From Ruminococcus sp. (lineage in GTDB: Bacteria > Bacillota > Clostridia > Oscillospirales > Ruminococcaceae): DNA of 64,000 nucleotides. How positions within the stretch are numbered: position 1 is the first letter of the stretch; each line of letters begins with the position of its first letter. A program made the position numbers and the translations under genes. Shown here piece after piece: positions 31,912 to 40,750 of the stretch. The notes under the pieces were generated by a model. That model was not told the origin of the DNA, ran no database searches, and was given only the letters and a program-made list of their open reading frames with translations. The stretch is taken from the NCBI GenBank assembly GCA_016288815.1, contig JAEELF010000030.1:1-64000 (forward strand), given 5' to 3'.

Positions 31912-32826
31912 ATGAAGGATAAGAATAAGAAGGCTCAGCCGGCTGTCCCGCAGGACGATGAAAAAATAGACGTCAGCAAAAGCGTCTTTCAGAATATCCG
32001 CGAGATGAACGAGCAGCGGCTCGCTGAGGAACAGGAGCGTCAGGCTGAGATCGAGCGTGAGTACGCCGAGCGCGAGCGGAAACGTCAGGAGGAGTACGAC
32101 CGCCGCATAATCGAGGAGAAAAAGGAGCTCATGCGCCTGAAACAGGGTCTCATCGAGGAGAGCGAGACCATCCACGAGGAACACGAGGAGGCTGTCAGGC
32201 TCTCTCCGTGGCAGAAGGTGAAGAACTTCGTCTACCACAACAAGTGGTGGCTGGTCATCGCGCTGTTCTTCGCGCTGGTCGTGGCGGTGCTGGTGAACAG
32301 TATCGTCACCAAGCCGCGCCCGGATATGGTGGTGCTGGTGGTCTGCAACAACGACAAGATCGGTGAGGCGGAGGGGCTGCGTACCTACTTCGAGGGCTTT
32401 GCGGAGGACTTCAACGGCAACGGCGAGGTACTGGTCTCGGTCTACTATATGCCCCTCTCCGACAATACCTACAAGAACTACAGCTACGGTACGGACACCA
32501 AGCTCACCGTGGAGATGCAGTCCGCGGACGCTGTTATCGTAATCGCCGGGGACGACTACACGCAGAAGGCCGATGTGAAGAGTATTTTCACCGATCTGTC
32601 CGATGAGTTCCCCGACAACGAGAATGTCCGCAAGTTCGCTTTCTACCTCAGGGGTACAGACTTCGCGGAGAAGATCGGCGTCAGCAAGTCTGCTGTGACG
32701 GACGACCTCTATATGGCCGTCCGCACGCCAAAAAAGCTGGCTTACTGCGACCTCGAGGATATGCAGAAGACCTATGACAAGGATCTTCCTGTGTTCAAAA
32801 AGGTCGTGGAGGATCTGTCGGAGTAA
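31912..32826 (+). CDS. Coiled-coil single-pass membrane protein, unknown
   Basis: 304 residues. A highly charged Glu/Arg/Lys coiled coil (about 25-85) precedes a membrane span (about 112-130, WWLVIALFFALVVAVLVNSIV). An extracytoplasmic domain of about 170 residues with no recognised family follows. Its alternating strand and helix pattern is compatible with a small alpha/beta fold (MVVLVVCNND, DAVIVIAGDDY). RBS CGGAGG. No function assigned. Confidence 0.65.
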   Translation: MKDKNKKAQPAVPQDDEKIDVSKSVFQNIREMNEQRLAEEQERQAEIEREYAERERKRQEEYDRRIIEEKKELMRLKQGLIEESETIHEEHEEAVRLSPWQKVKNFVYHNKWWLVIALFFALVVAVLVNSIVTKPRPDMVVLVVCNNDKIGEAEGLRTYFEGFAEDFNGNGEVLVSVYYMPLSDNTYKNYSYGTDTKLTVEMQSADAVIVIAGDDYTQKADVKSIFTDLSDEFPDNENVRKFAFYLRGTDFAEKIGVSKSAVTDDLYMAVRTPKKLAYCDLEDMQKTYDKDLPVFKKVVEDLSE

Positions 32827-32846
32827 TGTGGAATGCGCGGGACGCC

Positions 32847-32892
32847 GGAGGCGGCGTCCCAAAATGGCTGCCATTGGCAGTCATTTTTATTT
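32847..32892 (+). terminator. Hairpins after the coiled-coil gene
   Basis: GGGACGCC...GGCGTCCC (32849-32868) is one of the dispersed hairpin units. It is followed by TGGCTGCCATTGGCAGTCATTTTTATTTAT, which itself contains TGCCAnTGGCA and a T run. Confidence 0.5.
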
Positions 32893-32916
32893 ATCCGGCA
32901 ACATTTTTCAACGCTA

Positions 32917-32945
32917 TTGACAGCTTAAACAGAATGTGCTAATAT
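32917..32945 (+). promoter_or_regulatory. Promoter of the VanY-like gene
   Basis: TTGACA (32917-32922), 17-nt spacer, TAATAT (32940-32945). It would give a leader of about 135 nt containing a CCGGAC/GTCCGG hairpin at 33001-33018. Confidence 0.7.
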
Positions 32946-33086
32946 AGAAATGTAACGTGAGATCTGTCAAAGTATAAATATCTATGCCGAAATGCAACAC
33001 CCGGACGTTAATGTCCGGCCGCTATTTTTGAAAGCATCAAATGCGAAGATATGCTCATCTCCGCTTCTGTGCAAAGGAGGATTAAA

Positions 33087-34016
33087 ATGAAAAGGATATC
33101 AAAGATAACTCTCATGCTGATCGCAGCCGCTTCCCTGTCTGCCTGCGGAACGGTGGGCGAGCTTTCAAGCTTTCCGGTATCTGATCAGCCTGCGGCTTCT
33201 GTTTCCGGCTCTGACACGGGTACAGCTGCCGATGTATCAGACGCTGATGTTACCACAGCTGCCGATGATACCACAGCTCCCTCAGCTGCTGACAGCTCCG
33301 AGACAGTGACCTCTGCGGACACAGACACCGAAGAGACTTCGTCCCCTGCTGAGGAAAATACTTCTGCAGGCAGTGCTGATAATACCACGGGTGAACCCGC
33401 TCAGCAGCAGAGCACTCAGCAGCAGGACACTCAGTCACAGACCTCGGATACATCTTCTGATTCGAACTACGGACCTGCACCTGTGCAGTATGATATCCCG
33501 GGACTTACCTACATAAACGGCACTCTTATCGCAAACAAGAGCTACAGCCTTCCTGCTGACTTCAATCCGGGACTCGATCCCACCTGTCAGGCTCAGTTCA
33601 ACAAGCTCGCAAACGCCGCCGCTGCGGAGGGACTGAATATCTATTTATCTTCGGGCTTCCGCTCATATGACTATCAGGCTCAGATATACGATAACTACTG
33701 CGCACGCGACGGACAAGCTGCAGCTGATACATATTCTGCCCGTCCGGGTCATTCCGAGCACCAGACAGGTCTTGCTATCGACGTAAACCAGATAGACGAC
33801 ACCTTTATCGGAACTCCCGAGGCTATATGGCTCGAAAATCACTGCCATGAGTACGGGTTCATACTCCGCTATCCGCAGGGCAAGCAGGATATAACTGGCT
33901 ATAAGTACGAATCCTGGCATATCCGCTATGTAGGAACAGACCTCTCCTACGCTATCCACGACAGCGGACTCACACTGGAAGAATATTTCGGTATAGATTC
34001 ATACTATCACGAATAA
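33087..34016 (+). CDS. VanY-type D,D-carboxypeptidase lipoprotein (M15B)
   Basis: 309 residues; AAAGGAGG 6 nt before the ATG. A lipoprotein signal ends in the lipobox LSAC (about residue 17-20). A Ser/Thr/Ala/Asp-rich linker (about 30-140) spaces the catalytic domain (about 150-309) away from the membrane. M15B residues are visible: SGFRSYDYQAQIYDNY, SARPGHSEHQTGLAIDVN (His and Asp ligands) and YESWHIRYVG (Glu base and His ligand). It removes the terminal D-Ala from peptidoglycan peptides. Codon use is slightly less GC-rich than neighbours. Nothing nearby suggests glycopeptide resistance. Confidence 0.9.
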   Translation: MKRISKITLMLIAAASLSACGTVGELSSFPVSDQPAASVSGSDTGTAADVSDADVTTAADDTTAPSAADSSETVTSADTDTEETSSPAEENTSAGSADNTTGEPAQQQSTQQQDTQSQTSDTSSDSNYGPAPVQYDIPGLTYINGTLIANKSYSLPADFNPGLDPTCQAQFNKLANAAAAEGLNIYLSSGFRSYDYQAQIYDNYCARDGQAAADTYSARPGHSEHQTGLAIDVNQIDDTFIGTPEAIWLENHCHEYGFILRYPQGKQDITGYKYESWHIRYVGTDLSYAIHDSGLTLEEYFGIDSYYHE

Positions 34017-34024
34017 AAGTATAT

Positions 34025-34055
34025 AAAGCCCCCGGTCAGAGCCGGGGGCTTTGTG
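34025..34055 (+). terminator. Terminator of the VanY-like gene
   Basis: AAAGCCCCCGG (34025-34035) pairs with CCGGGGGCTTT (34042-34052). Confidence 0.85.
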
Positions 34056-34061
34056 GATACA

Positions 34062-34089
34062 ATAAAAAGGGCTGCTGATGCAGCCCTTT
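34062..34089 (-). terminator. Terminator of ilvE
   Basis: AAAGGGCTGC and GCAGCCCTTT (to 34089) form a 10-bp stem around TGAT, followed on the minus strand by TTTATTG. Confidence 0.85.
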
Positions 34090-34107
34090 AATCATGCATT
34101 GCGCTTT

Positions 34108-35175
34108 TTATTCAACAGGTACGATCCAGCCGAATGTGTCCTCGATCTTGCCCCACTGGATACCGGTCATAGTATCATAGAGCATCTGCGAGATCTTGCC
34201 GATCTTGTTGCCGTTTATCTCCATTACCTTGTCGTTCCACTTGAGGTGGCCTACAGGGGAGATAACTGCTGCTGTACCGGTACCGAATACCTCGTCCAGC
34301 TTGCCTGCGTCATATGCGTCGGCGATCTCCTGGATGTCGATGCGTCTCTCCTCGACCTCGATACCCTTGGACTTGCATACCTCGATAGCGGACTTTCTGG
34401 TGATGCCCGGGAGGATAGAGCCCTGGAGCATAGGTGTTACTACCTTGCCGTCGATAACGAAGAAGATGTTCATTGCGCCTACTTCCTCGATGTACTTCTG
34501 CTCAACGCCGTCGAGCCAGAGTACCTGGGAGTAGTTCTGCTTGTGTGCCTCGTCCTGTCCGATAAGGGAAGCTGCGTAGTTTCCGCCGGTCTTGGCAAAG
34601 CCCATACCGCCTCTTACTGCGCGGACATACTTGCTCTCAACGTAAATGCTTACGGGGTTGAGTCCGGTCTCATAATATGCGCCGGAGGGCGAAAGGATTA
34701 TCATGAAGTAGTACTGTGCACCGGGCTTAACGCCGAGGAACGGGTCTACTGCAAAGATGAAGGGTCTGATGTAAAGGGACTCGCCGTCCTTGGATGGAAC
34801 CCAGTCCTTCTCTATCTTGAGAAGCTCCATAAGGCACTGCATTCCGAGCTCTTCCGGAAGCTCCGGGATAACGAGACGCTCATTGGACTTGTTCAGTCTC
34901 CTGAAGTTCTCGAGCGGGCGGAACAGCTGTACCTTGCCGTCTGCGGTGCGGTATGCCTTCATGCCCTCGAATACGGTCTGACCGTAGTGCAGGCACATTG
35001 CTGCCGGGGAGAGCTCGATGTTGCCGTAGGGCAGTATCTCGGGATCGTGCCAGCCCTGTCCCTCGTCATAAGGCATGAGGAGCATATAGTCCGTGAAGAT
35101 GTGGCCGAATCCGAGCTTGTCGCCGGGCTGCGGCTTTGCTTTCAGGGTCGCTGCTTTTGTGAATTTGATTTCCAT
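34108..35175 (-). CDS. ilvE: Branched-chain amino acid aminotransferase (class IV)
   Basis: 355 residues. PLP-dependent transamination of Leu, Ile and Val. The N-terminal half has [25 protein letters not shown]; the PLP region is [22 protein letters not shown] (Lys in FAKTGGNYA). [17 protein letters not shown] is the type II ilvE signature. The ATG at 35175 has AGAAGG 9 nt upstream. No T-box or leader peptide lies between it and the small gene upstream, with which it appears cotranscribed. Confidence 0.95.
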   Translation of the reverse strand: MEIKFTKAATLKAKPQPGDKLGFGHIFTDYMLLMPYDEGQGWHDPEILPYGNIELSPAAMCLHYGQTVFEGMKAYRTADGKVQLFRPLENFRRLNKSNERLVIPELPEELGMQCLMELLKIEKDWVPSKDGESLYIRPFIFAVDPFLGVKPGAQYYFMIILSPSGAYYETGLNPVSIYVESKYVRAVRGGMGFAKTGGNYAASLIGQDEAHKQNYSQVLWLDGVEQKYIEEVGAMNIFFVIDGKVVTPMLQGSILPGITRKSAIEVCKSKGIEVEERRIDIQEIADAYDAGKLDEVFGTGTAAVISPVGHLKWNDKVMEINGNKIGKISQMLYDTMTGIQWGKIEDTFGWIVPVE

Positions 35176-35208
35176 TATATTCAACCTTCTTTTATAAAAA
35201 TTAGCTTA

Positions 35209-35340
35209 TCATTCGCTGACCGTGATGTATGTTCTCTCGTACATTTTCTTGAGTATCACGACAGTCGCGGCGGCAGCACCTGCTGCGAATACTGATGAGG
35301 TTATCGCCGTTACGAGTATGATCTTTGCCTTCTTGCTCAT
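35209..35340 (-). CDS. Small membrane peptide upstream of ilvE
   Basis: 43 residues from the ATG at 35340, which follows AAGGAGG by 5 nt. A basic N-terminus (MSKKAK) leads into one Ala-rich membrane span (about 7-30) and a short polar tail. A consensus promoter lies 47 bp upstream and ilvE follows 33 bp downstream. No family recognised; it is not a leader peptide rich in branched-chain codons in the classical attenuation sense. Confidence 0.6.
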   Translation of the reverse strand: MSKKAKIILVTAITSSVFAAGAAAATVVILKKMYERTYITVSE

Positions 35341-35386
35341 AGCTGCCTCCTTCTCAGGGGTATGTGGTTTTTGCTCTGACACATAC

Positions 35387-35415
35387 ATTATACCACATTG
35401 TTCCTGAGAATGCAA
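35387..35415 (-). promoter_or_regulatory. Promoter of the small membrane gene and ilvE
   Basis: Minus strand TTGCAT (35415-35410), 17-nt spacer, TATAAT (35392-35387) preceded by TGG. Confidence 0.75.
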
Positions 35416-35439
35416 TAGTTTTTTGTGTGGGAAGTGGTT

Positions 35440-35560
35440 TTAACGAGACGGCGCCCAATGAGGTTTTCCCTTTGCATTAGACCGCCTTCGGTGGCTTAGC
35501 GACCCTTTGGGATCCCATTGTTGAAAAAGTGTCGAGGCGTCAGTGTGGGAGCTGGGGTGA
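35440..35560. repeat. Intergenic repeat unit
   Basis: ACCCTTTGGGATCCCATTG at 35501-35519, preceded by ACCGCCTTCGGTGG, resembles the unit at 28747-28762 after folC. No gene is supported between 35416 and 35667. Confidence 0.45.
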
Positions 35561-35577
35561 AAATTCATAAAATAATG

Positions 35578-35606
35578 TAGACTTTTACGCTGAAATATGT
35601 TATAAT
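35578..35606 (+). promoter_or_regulatory. Promoter of the beta-CASP nuclease gene
   Basis: TAGACT (35578-35583), 17-nt spacer, TATAAT (35601-35606). Confidence 0.6.
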
Positions 35607-35667
35607 ATTCGTATACGAACTGTATAACACTATTTTCAGTACTTTTCGTACCACTGGAGGCTACACT

Positions 35668-37263
35668 ATGAAAATGACTTTTATCGGTGCGACCCACGAG
35701 GTCACCGGAAGCTGTACCTATATCGAAGCCTGCGGCAAGCGCTTCCTCGTCGATTTCGGCATGGAACAGGGCGAGGATACCTACGAGAATGTCCGCGTTC
35801 CCGTCGCGCCCGCTGATATCGACTTCGTTCTCCTTACCCACGCTCACATCGACCACTCCGGTATGCTCCCGCTCCTCTTTGCGGGCGGTTTCTCCGGAGA
35901 GATACACTCCACTGAGGCTACTGCCAACCTTTGCAGCGTTATGCTCCGCGACAGCGCCCACATCCAGGAGTTCGAGGCGGAATGGCGCAGCCGTAAGGCG
36001 CAGCGCCGCGGTGAGGCAGACTACGAGCCCCTGTACACCATGGACGACGCTCTCGGTGCTATCGAGCTGTTCGTCCCGCACCAGTATGAGACCCCGTACA
36101 CGGTCTGTGAGGGTATCGAGATACTCTTCCGCGATGCGGGACATCTGCTCGGGTCGTCCAGCATAATCATCACGCTCACTGAGGACGGTGAGACCCGCAA
36201 GATCGTTTTTTCCGGCGATATCGGCAACGTTCATCAGCCGCTCATCCGCGATCCGCAGTTCATCGATGAGGCGGATTATGTGGTCATCGAGTCCACCTAC
36301 GGAACACGCATCCACGACCGTCCGACTGACTATGTCACCGCACTCAGCGGGGTATTGCAGTCCACATTCGACCGCGGGGGAAGTGTCATCATCCCGTCGT
36401 TCGCTGTCGGCAGGACGCAGGAGATGCTCTACTTCCTGCGTCAGATAAAGGAGCAGAAGCTCATTCACGGGCACGAGGATTTCCCGGTGTATGTGGACAG
36501 TCCGCTCGCGAACGAGGCGACCGACATCTTCATCAACAACCGCGAGAGCTGCTACGATGAGGAGGCGCTGTCGTTCGTGCGGCGCGGGATAAATCCTATC
36601 TCGTTCGAGGGGCTTATCCGCACGGTGAGCAGCGATGATTCGCGTGCGATAAACTCGGATTTCCGTCCGAAGGTCATTATATCCGCGAGCGGTATGTGTG
36701 AGGCGGGACGTATCAAGCACCATCTCAAGCACAACCTCTGGCGTCCCGAAAATACGATACTTTTTGTCGGCTATCAGGCCGTGAACACGCTGGGTCGTGC
36801 GCTCATCGACGGTGCGAAGCGCGTCAAGCTGTTCGGTGAGACTGTCCGTGTGGCGGCGCAGATACGTCAGCTGCCCGGCGTCAGCGGTCATGCCGATGTG
36901 AACGGTCTGCTCGAGTGGGCGGGCGCGGTCTCCGGTGTGAAGCGCTTCTTCGTCAACCACGGCGAGACTGCCTCCGCGGAGGCGTTCGCGCAGAAGCTCA
37001 GGGATACATTCGGGGCGGAGGTCTACGCACCTTACAGCGGGGCGGAGTTCGACCTCATCGCCAACGAGGTCACTATCGACGCGGAGCCCGTCGTGATCCA
37101 GAAGAAGTCCATTCCTGCGAACCTCAACATCAATTATGCAGAGCTCACGGCGGCGTCTGACCGTCTCGCACTGCTCATACAGAATTCGACCGGTCGTACA
37201 AACGCCGATATGAAGCGCCTTACCGAGGCTATCAATAAGCTGTGTGAGGATTGGAAATTATGA
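35668..37263 (+). CDS. Beta-CASP metallo-beta-lactamase ribonuclease
   Basis: 531 residues. The zinc-binding motif THAHIDHSGMLP (about 57-68) and later ligands (DAGHLLGSSS, FSGDIGN) belong to the metallo-beta-lactamase fold. The beta-CASP insert has PSFAVGRTQEML, VIISASGMCEAGRIKHHL and PGVSGHADVNGLLEW. This is the YSH1/CPSF73-like bacterial group that processes RNA. The final 60 residues are an extra helical tail. Own promoter and terminator. Confidence 0.92.
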   Translation: MKMTFIGATHEVTGSCTYIEACGKRFLVDFGMEQGEDTYENVRVPVAPADIDFVLLTHAHIDHSGMLPLLFAGGFSGEIHSTEATANLCSVMLRDSAHIQEFEAEWRSRKAQRRGEADYEPLYTMDDALGAIELFVPHQYETPYTVCEGIEILFRDAGHLLGSSSIIITLTEDGETRKIVFSGDIGNVHQPLIRDPQFIDEADYVVIESTYGTRIHDRPTDYVTALSGVLQSTFDRGGSVIIPSFAVGRTQEMLYFLRQIKEQKLIHGHEDFPVYVDSPLANEATDIFINNRESCYDEEALSFVRRGINPISFEGLIRTVSSDDSRAINSDFRPKVIISASGMCEAGRIKHHLKHNLWRPENTILFVGYQAVNTLGRALIDGAKRVKLFGETVRVAAQIRQLPGVSGHADVNGLLEWAGAVSGVKRFFVNHGETASAEAFAQKLRDTFGAEVYAPYSGAEFDLIANEVTIDAEPVVIQKKSIPANLNINYAELTAASDRLALLIQNSTGRTNADMKRLTEAINKLCEDWKL

Positions 37264-37264
37264 A

Positions 37265-37290
37265 AAAAGCCACCCTGCGGGGTGGCTTTT
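37265..37290 (+). terminator. Terminator of the beta-CASP gene
   Basis: AGCCACCC and GGGTGGCT flank TGC, followed by TTT; starts right after the stop codon. Confidence 0.85.
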
Positions 37291-37345
37291 CTGCGCGCTC
37301 AGACGCTGAAAATGTCATCAAACGAGACCTTAAGTATAAAATGTC

Positions 37346-37378
37346 AAAAGCTGTACCTTGCGGTACAGCTTTTCTTTT
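37346..37378. terminator. Bidirectional hairpin between the beta-CASP gene and spoIVA
   Basis: AAAAGCTGTACC (37346-37357) and GGTACAGCTTTT (37362-37373) form a 12-bp stem with T runs on both strands. It lies 130 bp beyond the spoIVA stop. Between it and spoIVA is a run of CCTGACACCTGACACCT-type repeats (37478-37508). Confidence 0.65.
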
Positions 37379-37509
37379 ACCGCGAACGAGGGGCGCCGGG
37401 TGATCCTCTACAATGTGGGAAAATGTCACGAAGTGACAAAGGGGGCGGGCTGCGGTTGGCTGCGCCGTCCCCTTTGTCCTGACACCTGACACCTAATGCC
37501 TGATACCTC

Positions 37510-38985
37510 TCACAGGATAAAGCATATCAGCCCCGAACAGCCGTCGTTTATCACCCGTTCCAACGTCTCCTGAAGCTTCATTCGCGCGTCTACAGGCATT
37601 TTGTACAGCTTGTTGTGCAGTCCCTCGTTCACAAGCTCGTGCAGCGATTTCCCGAATATGTTGCTCTCCCAGATACGCTTCGGGTCGTCGTCAAAGCCGT
37701 CAAGCAGATACATCACAAGCTCCTCCGACTGCCGCTCTGTCCCCACTATCGGGCTCACGGTCGTGTTGATGTTCGCTTTCATCAGGTGTATCGACGGGGC
37801 TGACGCTTTCAGCTTCACGCCGTACTTTCCGCCCTGCCGGATTATCTTCGGCTCCTCCAGCGACAGCTCCTCAAGCTCCGGCATGACGATACCGTAGCCC
37901 GTCGCTTCGACCTCCGCCAGCGCAGGCTCCAGCCGCTGATACTTCCGGCGGATATCGCTCAGCTCCATAAGCAGCGGCATGAGGTCGCTCTCGCCCGTCA
38001 GCTCTATCCCCGTCGCTTCGCCGAGTATGCGGTAGAACAGGCTCGGGTCGAGCTCTGCGGTGATCGTCACAGAGCCCTTGCCGAGGTCTATCGCCGTTAT
38101 CTCCGCGCGGACTATGTTCTCACAGTCCGACATCGCTTCCGTTGCTGTCTTCGCCTCGCGGACAAGGGTGATGTCCTTCGCTGCCTCCCGGATACAGCCC
38201 AGTATCGACGCCTTCAGCCAGTGTCCCTTTCCGAGCGTGTTTATCCAGCCCGGCATCCGGATATTTATCTCCTTTATCGGGAAGGAATACAGTATCTCGC
38301 GCAGTATCCCGCGGATATCCTCCTCGTTCATGTCGATGACGCTCACCGGTATCACCTTTGCGTCGTAGCGCTCTGTGAGGGTGTCCGCGAGGGCACGGGT
38401 CTCGGGTGAATCGGGGGTCGTTGTGTTCAGTATCACAACGAACGGCTTGCCGAGCTCGCGAAGCTCGCGGATAACACGCTCCTCGCATTCCTCGTACTCA
38501 GCACGGGGAATGTCGGTCACGGTGCCGTCGGTCGTCACGACAAGACCTATCGTGCTGTGGTCCGTGATGACCTTCTGCGTGCCTATCTCCGCTGCCATGT
38601 TGAACGGTATCTCCTCGTCGAACCATGAGGTCATCACCATGCGCGGCTGCTCGTTTTCGATGTAGCCAAGAGAGCTCGGGACGATGTAGCCTACGCAGTC
38701 GATCAGGCGGACGCTCAGCTCTGCGCCATCGCCGAGGCTGATACCTACTGCCTCCTCGGGTATGAACTTCGGCTCCGTCGTCATTATGGTCTTGCCTGCC
38801 GCGGACTGCGGGAGCTCGTCGAGGGCGCGGTCGCGCATGGAGCCGCTGCTGATATTCGGTATAACGAGCGATTCCATGAAACGCTTGATGAACGTCGATT
38901 TGCCGGTGCGCACGGGTCCTACCACGCCTATGTATATGTCGCCGCCGGTGCGCTCGGCGATGTCGCTGTAAATATCTCTCACCAT
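37510..38985 (-). CDS. spoIVA: Stage IV sporulation protein A (spore coat ATPase)
   Basis: 491 residues, normal length. A Walker A motif GPVRTGKST near residue 22-30 begins a TRAFAC-like ATPase domain (VTDHSTIGLVVTTDGT, VVILNTTTPDS). A middle domain and the C-terminal GLICFIL follow. SpoIVA polymerises on the forespore surface with ATP and is the base layer of the coat, anchored by SpoVM. The ATG at 38985 has AAGGAG 6 nt upstream. The SipL-like gene ends 31 bp before it. Confidence 0.97.
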   Translation of the reverse strand: MVRDIYSDIAERTGGDIYIGVVGPVRTGKSTFIKRFMESLVIPNISSGSMRDRALDELPQSAAGKTIMTTEPKFIPEEAVGISLGDGAELSVRLIDCVGYIVPSSLGYIENEQPRMVMTSWFDEEIPFNMAAEIGTQKVITDHSTIGLVVTTDGTVTDIPRAEYEECEERVIRELRELGKPFVVILNTTTPDSPETRALADTLTERYDAKVIPVSVIDMNEEDIRGILREILYSFPIKEINIRMPGWINTLGKGHWLKASILGCIREAAKDITLVREAKTATEAMSDCENIVRAEITAIDLGKGSVTITAELDPSLFYRILGEATGIELTGESDLMPLLMELSDIRRKYQRLEPALAEVEATGYGIVMPELEELSLEEPKIIRQGGKYGVKLKASAPSIHLMKANINTTVSPIVGTERQSEELVMYLLDGFDDDPKRIWESNIFGKSLHELVNEGLHNKLYKMPVDARMKLQETLERVINDGCSGLICFIL

Positions 38986-39015
38986 ATCCAACTCCTTATA
39001 TGTTCTGTTCTGACG

Positions 39016-40566
39016 TCATGTGACGATGGGTATGAGCAGCATACCGCCCGTGCCAAGCCTTTCGCCGGGGAGCTCGTTCTCCTCGATGACCGCCGAGACA
39101 CTGGTGCTGTAGCGCTTGGCGATGTCCCAGACCTCCTCGTTCTCAACGCCGAAATACAGCTTCACTGCGTAGTCGCCGTCGCGCTGCTTCTTCACGGAGT
39201 CGTCCACGGTGATGTCCGTCACGGCGCGGACAGATGTACAGCTCAGTGCCGATATCTTCACCGATATATCGACCTTTGCTGCCAGAACGCCCTCCCCTGT
39301 TATGTTGTATGAGACCTCCGACGAGATCACCTCTGCGGTGACTGTGCAGCCGGTGATGTCGTCGCCGAGGGGGATATTCTCCTCGAAGGCTTCGTCCTTA
39401 TCCGGCATGGTCAGCATTCCCGAGGCGTCACGCGCTGCCATTGAACAGCTCAGCATACCGCTGACCGTCACGGAGCGCCCGTCGTCGCCGATACGGGTGT
39501 TGATGTTCTTCGGCGTCACCCACATGGCGTAGACCGTCTGCGGGACGGAGTCGCCCTCAGCGAGCTTCATCGTCCGGCGGAAGCTCTCTGTGTAGACCAC
39601 CGGGAGCTGCTCCGCGCAGATCTCGGAGAAGTTCACCTCGCAGGGGTATACCGTGGAATAGGCGTCCGTGCCTATCATCGCGGAGACCGTCCGCACGGCC
39701 CGGCATACCAGACGCAGCTCGAGCTCCGTGCGCATGACGCGGTTCTCGCCGCTCTTGTCCTCGGCGGGGACGACCTCGCAGCCGATGACCTCCGGGGTCA
39801 CGGTGCAGTCGAAGCTGTCATCTATGCCGTCGATGTCGATTATCTGGCTGTAGGGCACTGAAAAGCTCATCGGCTCGACCGCTCCGCCGCCGTCTGCGGT
39901 GGTGTAGAGCAGCTCGACCTCCGCCTCGCCCTTCGCGAGCAGCTTGCCGGAGATGAGCTTCCGCTCGCATTCGGGCGTGCTGCACCGCACGCTGACTACT
40001 GCAGAAGCGGTCGGCTGTGCGGCGGAGAGCTCGGTCTCCTCGGTCAGGCGGAGCGTCTTTTCGGCGTTCACGCTCTTCGACGCAAAGCGGACTGGCGTCC
40101 TGCGGAGCTGGATATTCATGCCTGAGGCGTCGGAGATGACCTCCTGCCCGTGCTCGCCGGTGACGGAGATCTTCACCGATACCGCGCCGCGGAGATCTAT
40201 CCGGCGGCTGTTAACCGCGCGGACGTTGATGTGGTCGCACTTGGGCGTGAGGCGTACCGTCGCGCCGCTGCTCTGCCTCCCCAGCTCAACCGTCTTGCGG
40301 AAGCTCTGGCGCTGGGTGACACACTGGAGCTCTGTACCCTCGCCGCCGCTGTAGAGTATCCGTATGTCACAGCGGAGCTCGTAGACCAGCTTGTCGCCCG
40401 ATACCGACCATTCGGTCACCGACGGCACCGCTTCGCTTCGCACCAGCCTGAATATCTCCGGGTAGTAGTCCGGGAGTATGTAGTCGAGCTCCAGACCCTG
40501 CTCCTGTATGCCCTCATAGATGCATTCCGCGGCGGGGACGGTCTCCCTGATGAGTTTTATGTCCAT
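39016..40566 (-). CDS. sipL: SipL-like spore coat protein: DUF3794 repeats + LysM
   Basis: 516 residues. Repeated DUF3794 beta domains (VSVKISVTGEHGQEVISDAS..., then RCSTPECERKLISGKLLAKGEAEVELLY and SAMIGTDAYSTVYPCEVNF) lead to a C-terminal LysM domain (about 470-515, YFGVENEEVWDIAKRYSTS...). The length and order match C. difficile SipL (519 residues), which binds SpoIVA through LysM and is needed for coat assembly. The gene lies immediately upstream of spoIVA on the same strand, which supports the call. Confidence 0.85.
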   Translation of the reverse strand: MDIKLIRETVPAAECIYEGIQEQGLELDYILPDYYPEIFRLVRSEAVPSVTEWSVSGDKLVYELRCDIRILYSGGEGTELQCVTQRQSFRKTVELGRQSSGATVRLTPKCDHINVRAVNSRRIDLRGAVSVKISVTGEHGQEVISDASGMNIQLRRTPVRFASKSVNAEKTLRLTEETELSAAQPTASAVVSVRCSTPECERKLISGKLLAKGEAEVELLYTTADGGGAVEPMSFSVPYSQIIDIDGIDDSFDCTVTPEVIGCEVVPAEDKSGENRVMRTELELRLVCRAVRTVSAMIGTDAYSTVYPCEVNFSEICAEQLPVVYTESFRRTMKLAEGDSVPQTVYAMWVTPKNINTRIGDDGRSVTVSGMLSCSMAARDASGMLTMPDKDEAFEENIPLGDDITGCTVTAEVISSEVSYNITGEGVLAAKVDISVKISALSCTSVRAVTDITVDDSVKKQRDGDYAVKLYFGVENEEVWDIAKRYSTSVSAVIEENELPGERLGTGGMLLIPIVT

Positions 40567-40715
40567 ATTTGCAGCCTCCTTGAAAAATGCTTTGTGACAG
40601 TATATTCAGCTCCGGGTACAAGTATTCCAGAGGCGGGAGCATGGTGATAATAAACATTTATTAGCGGTGATTTTCGTGAGACTGCACAAATCTGCGCGGC
40701 GAAACAAATTATTTC

Positions 40716-40744
40716 TTCACTTTTTTTAACAGATATGTTATAAT
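40716..40744 (+). promoter_or_regulatory. Promoter of the HAD gene
   Basis: TTCACT (40716-40721), 17-nt spacer, TATAAT (40739-40744). The predicted transcription start is about 40751. Confidence 0.6.
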
Positions 40745-40750
40745 AGTAAC

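Noticed and set aside
33001-33086. c-di-GMP, c-di-AMP or cobalamin riboswitch before the VanY-like gene
   Set aside because: The conserved core sequences of those classes are not present.
33087-34016. Part of a vancomycin-resistance cluster
   Set aside because: No vanH/A/X or two-component genes nearby; a lone VanY-like carboxypeptidase is common in clostridia.
35341-35386. T-box or attenuator in front of ilvE
   Set aside because: The leader is too short and has no T-box sequence or branched-chain codon run; likewise none is seen before serC-serA or lysS.
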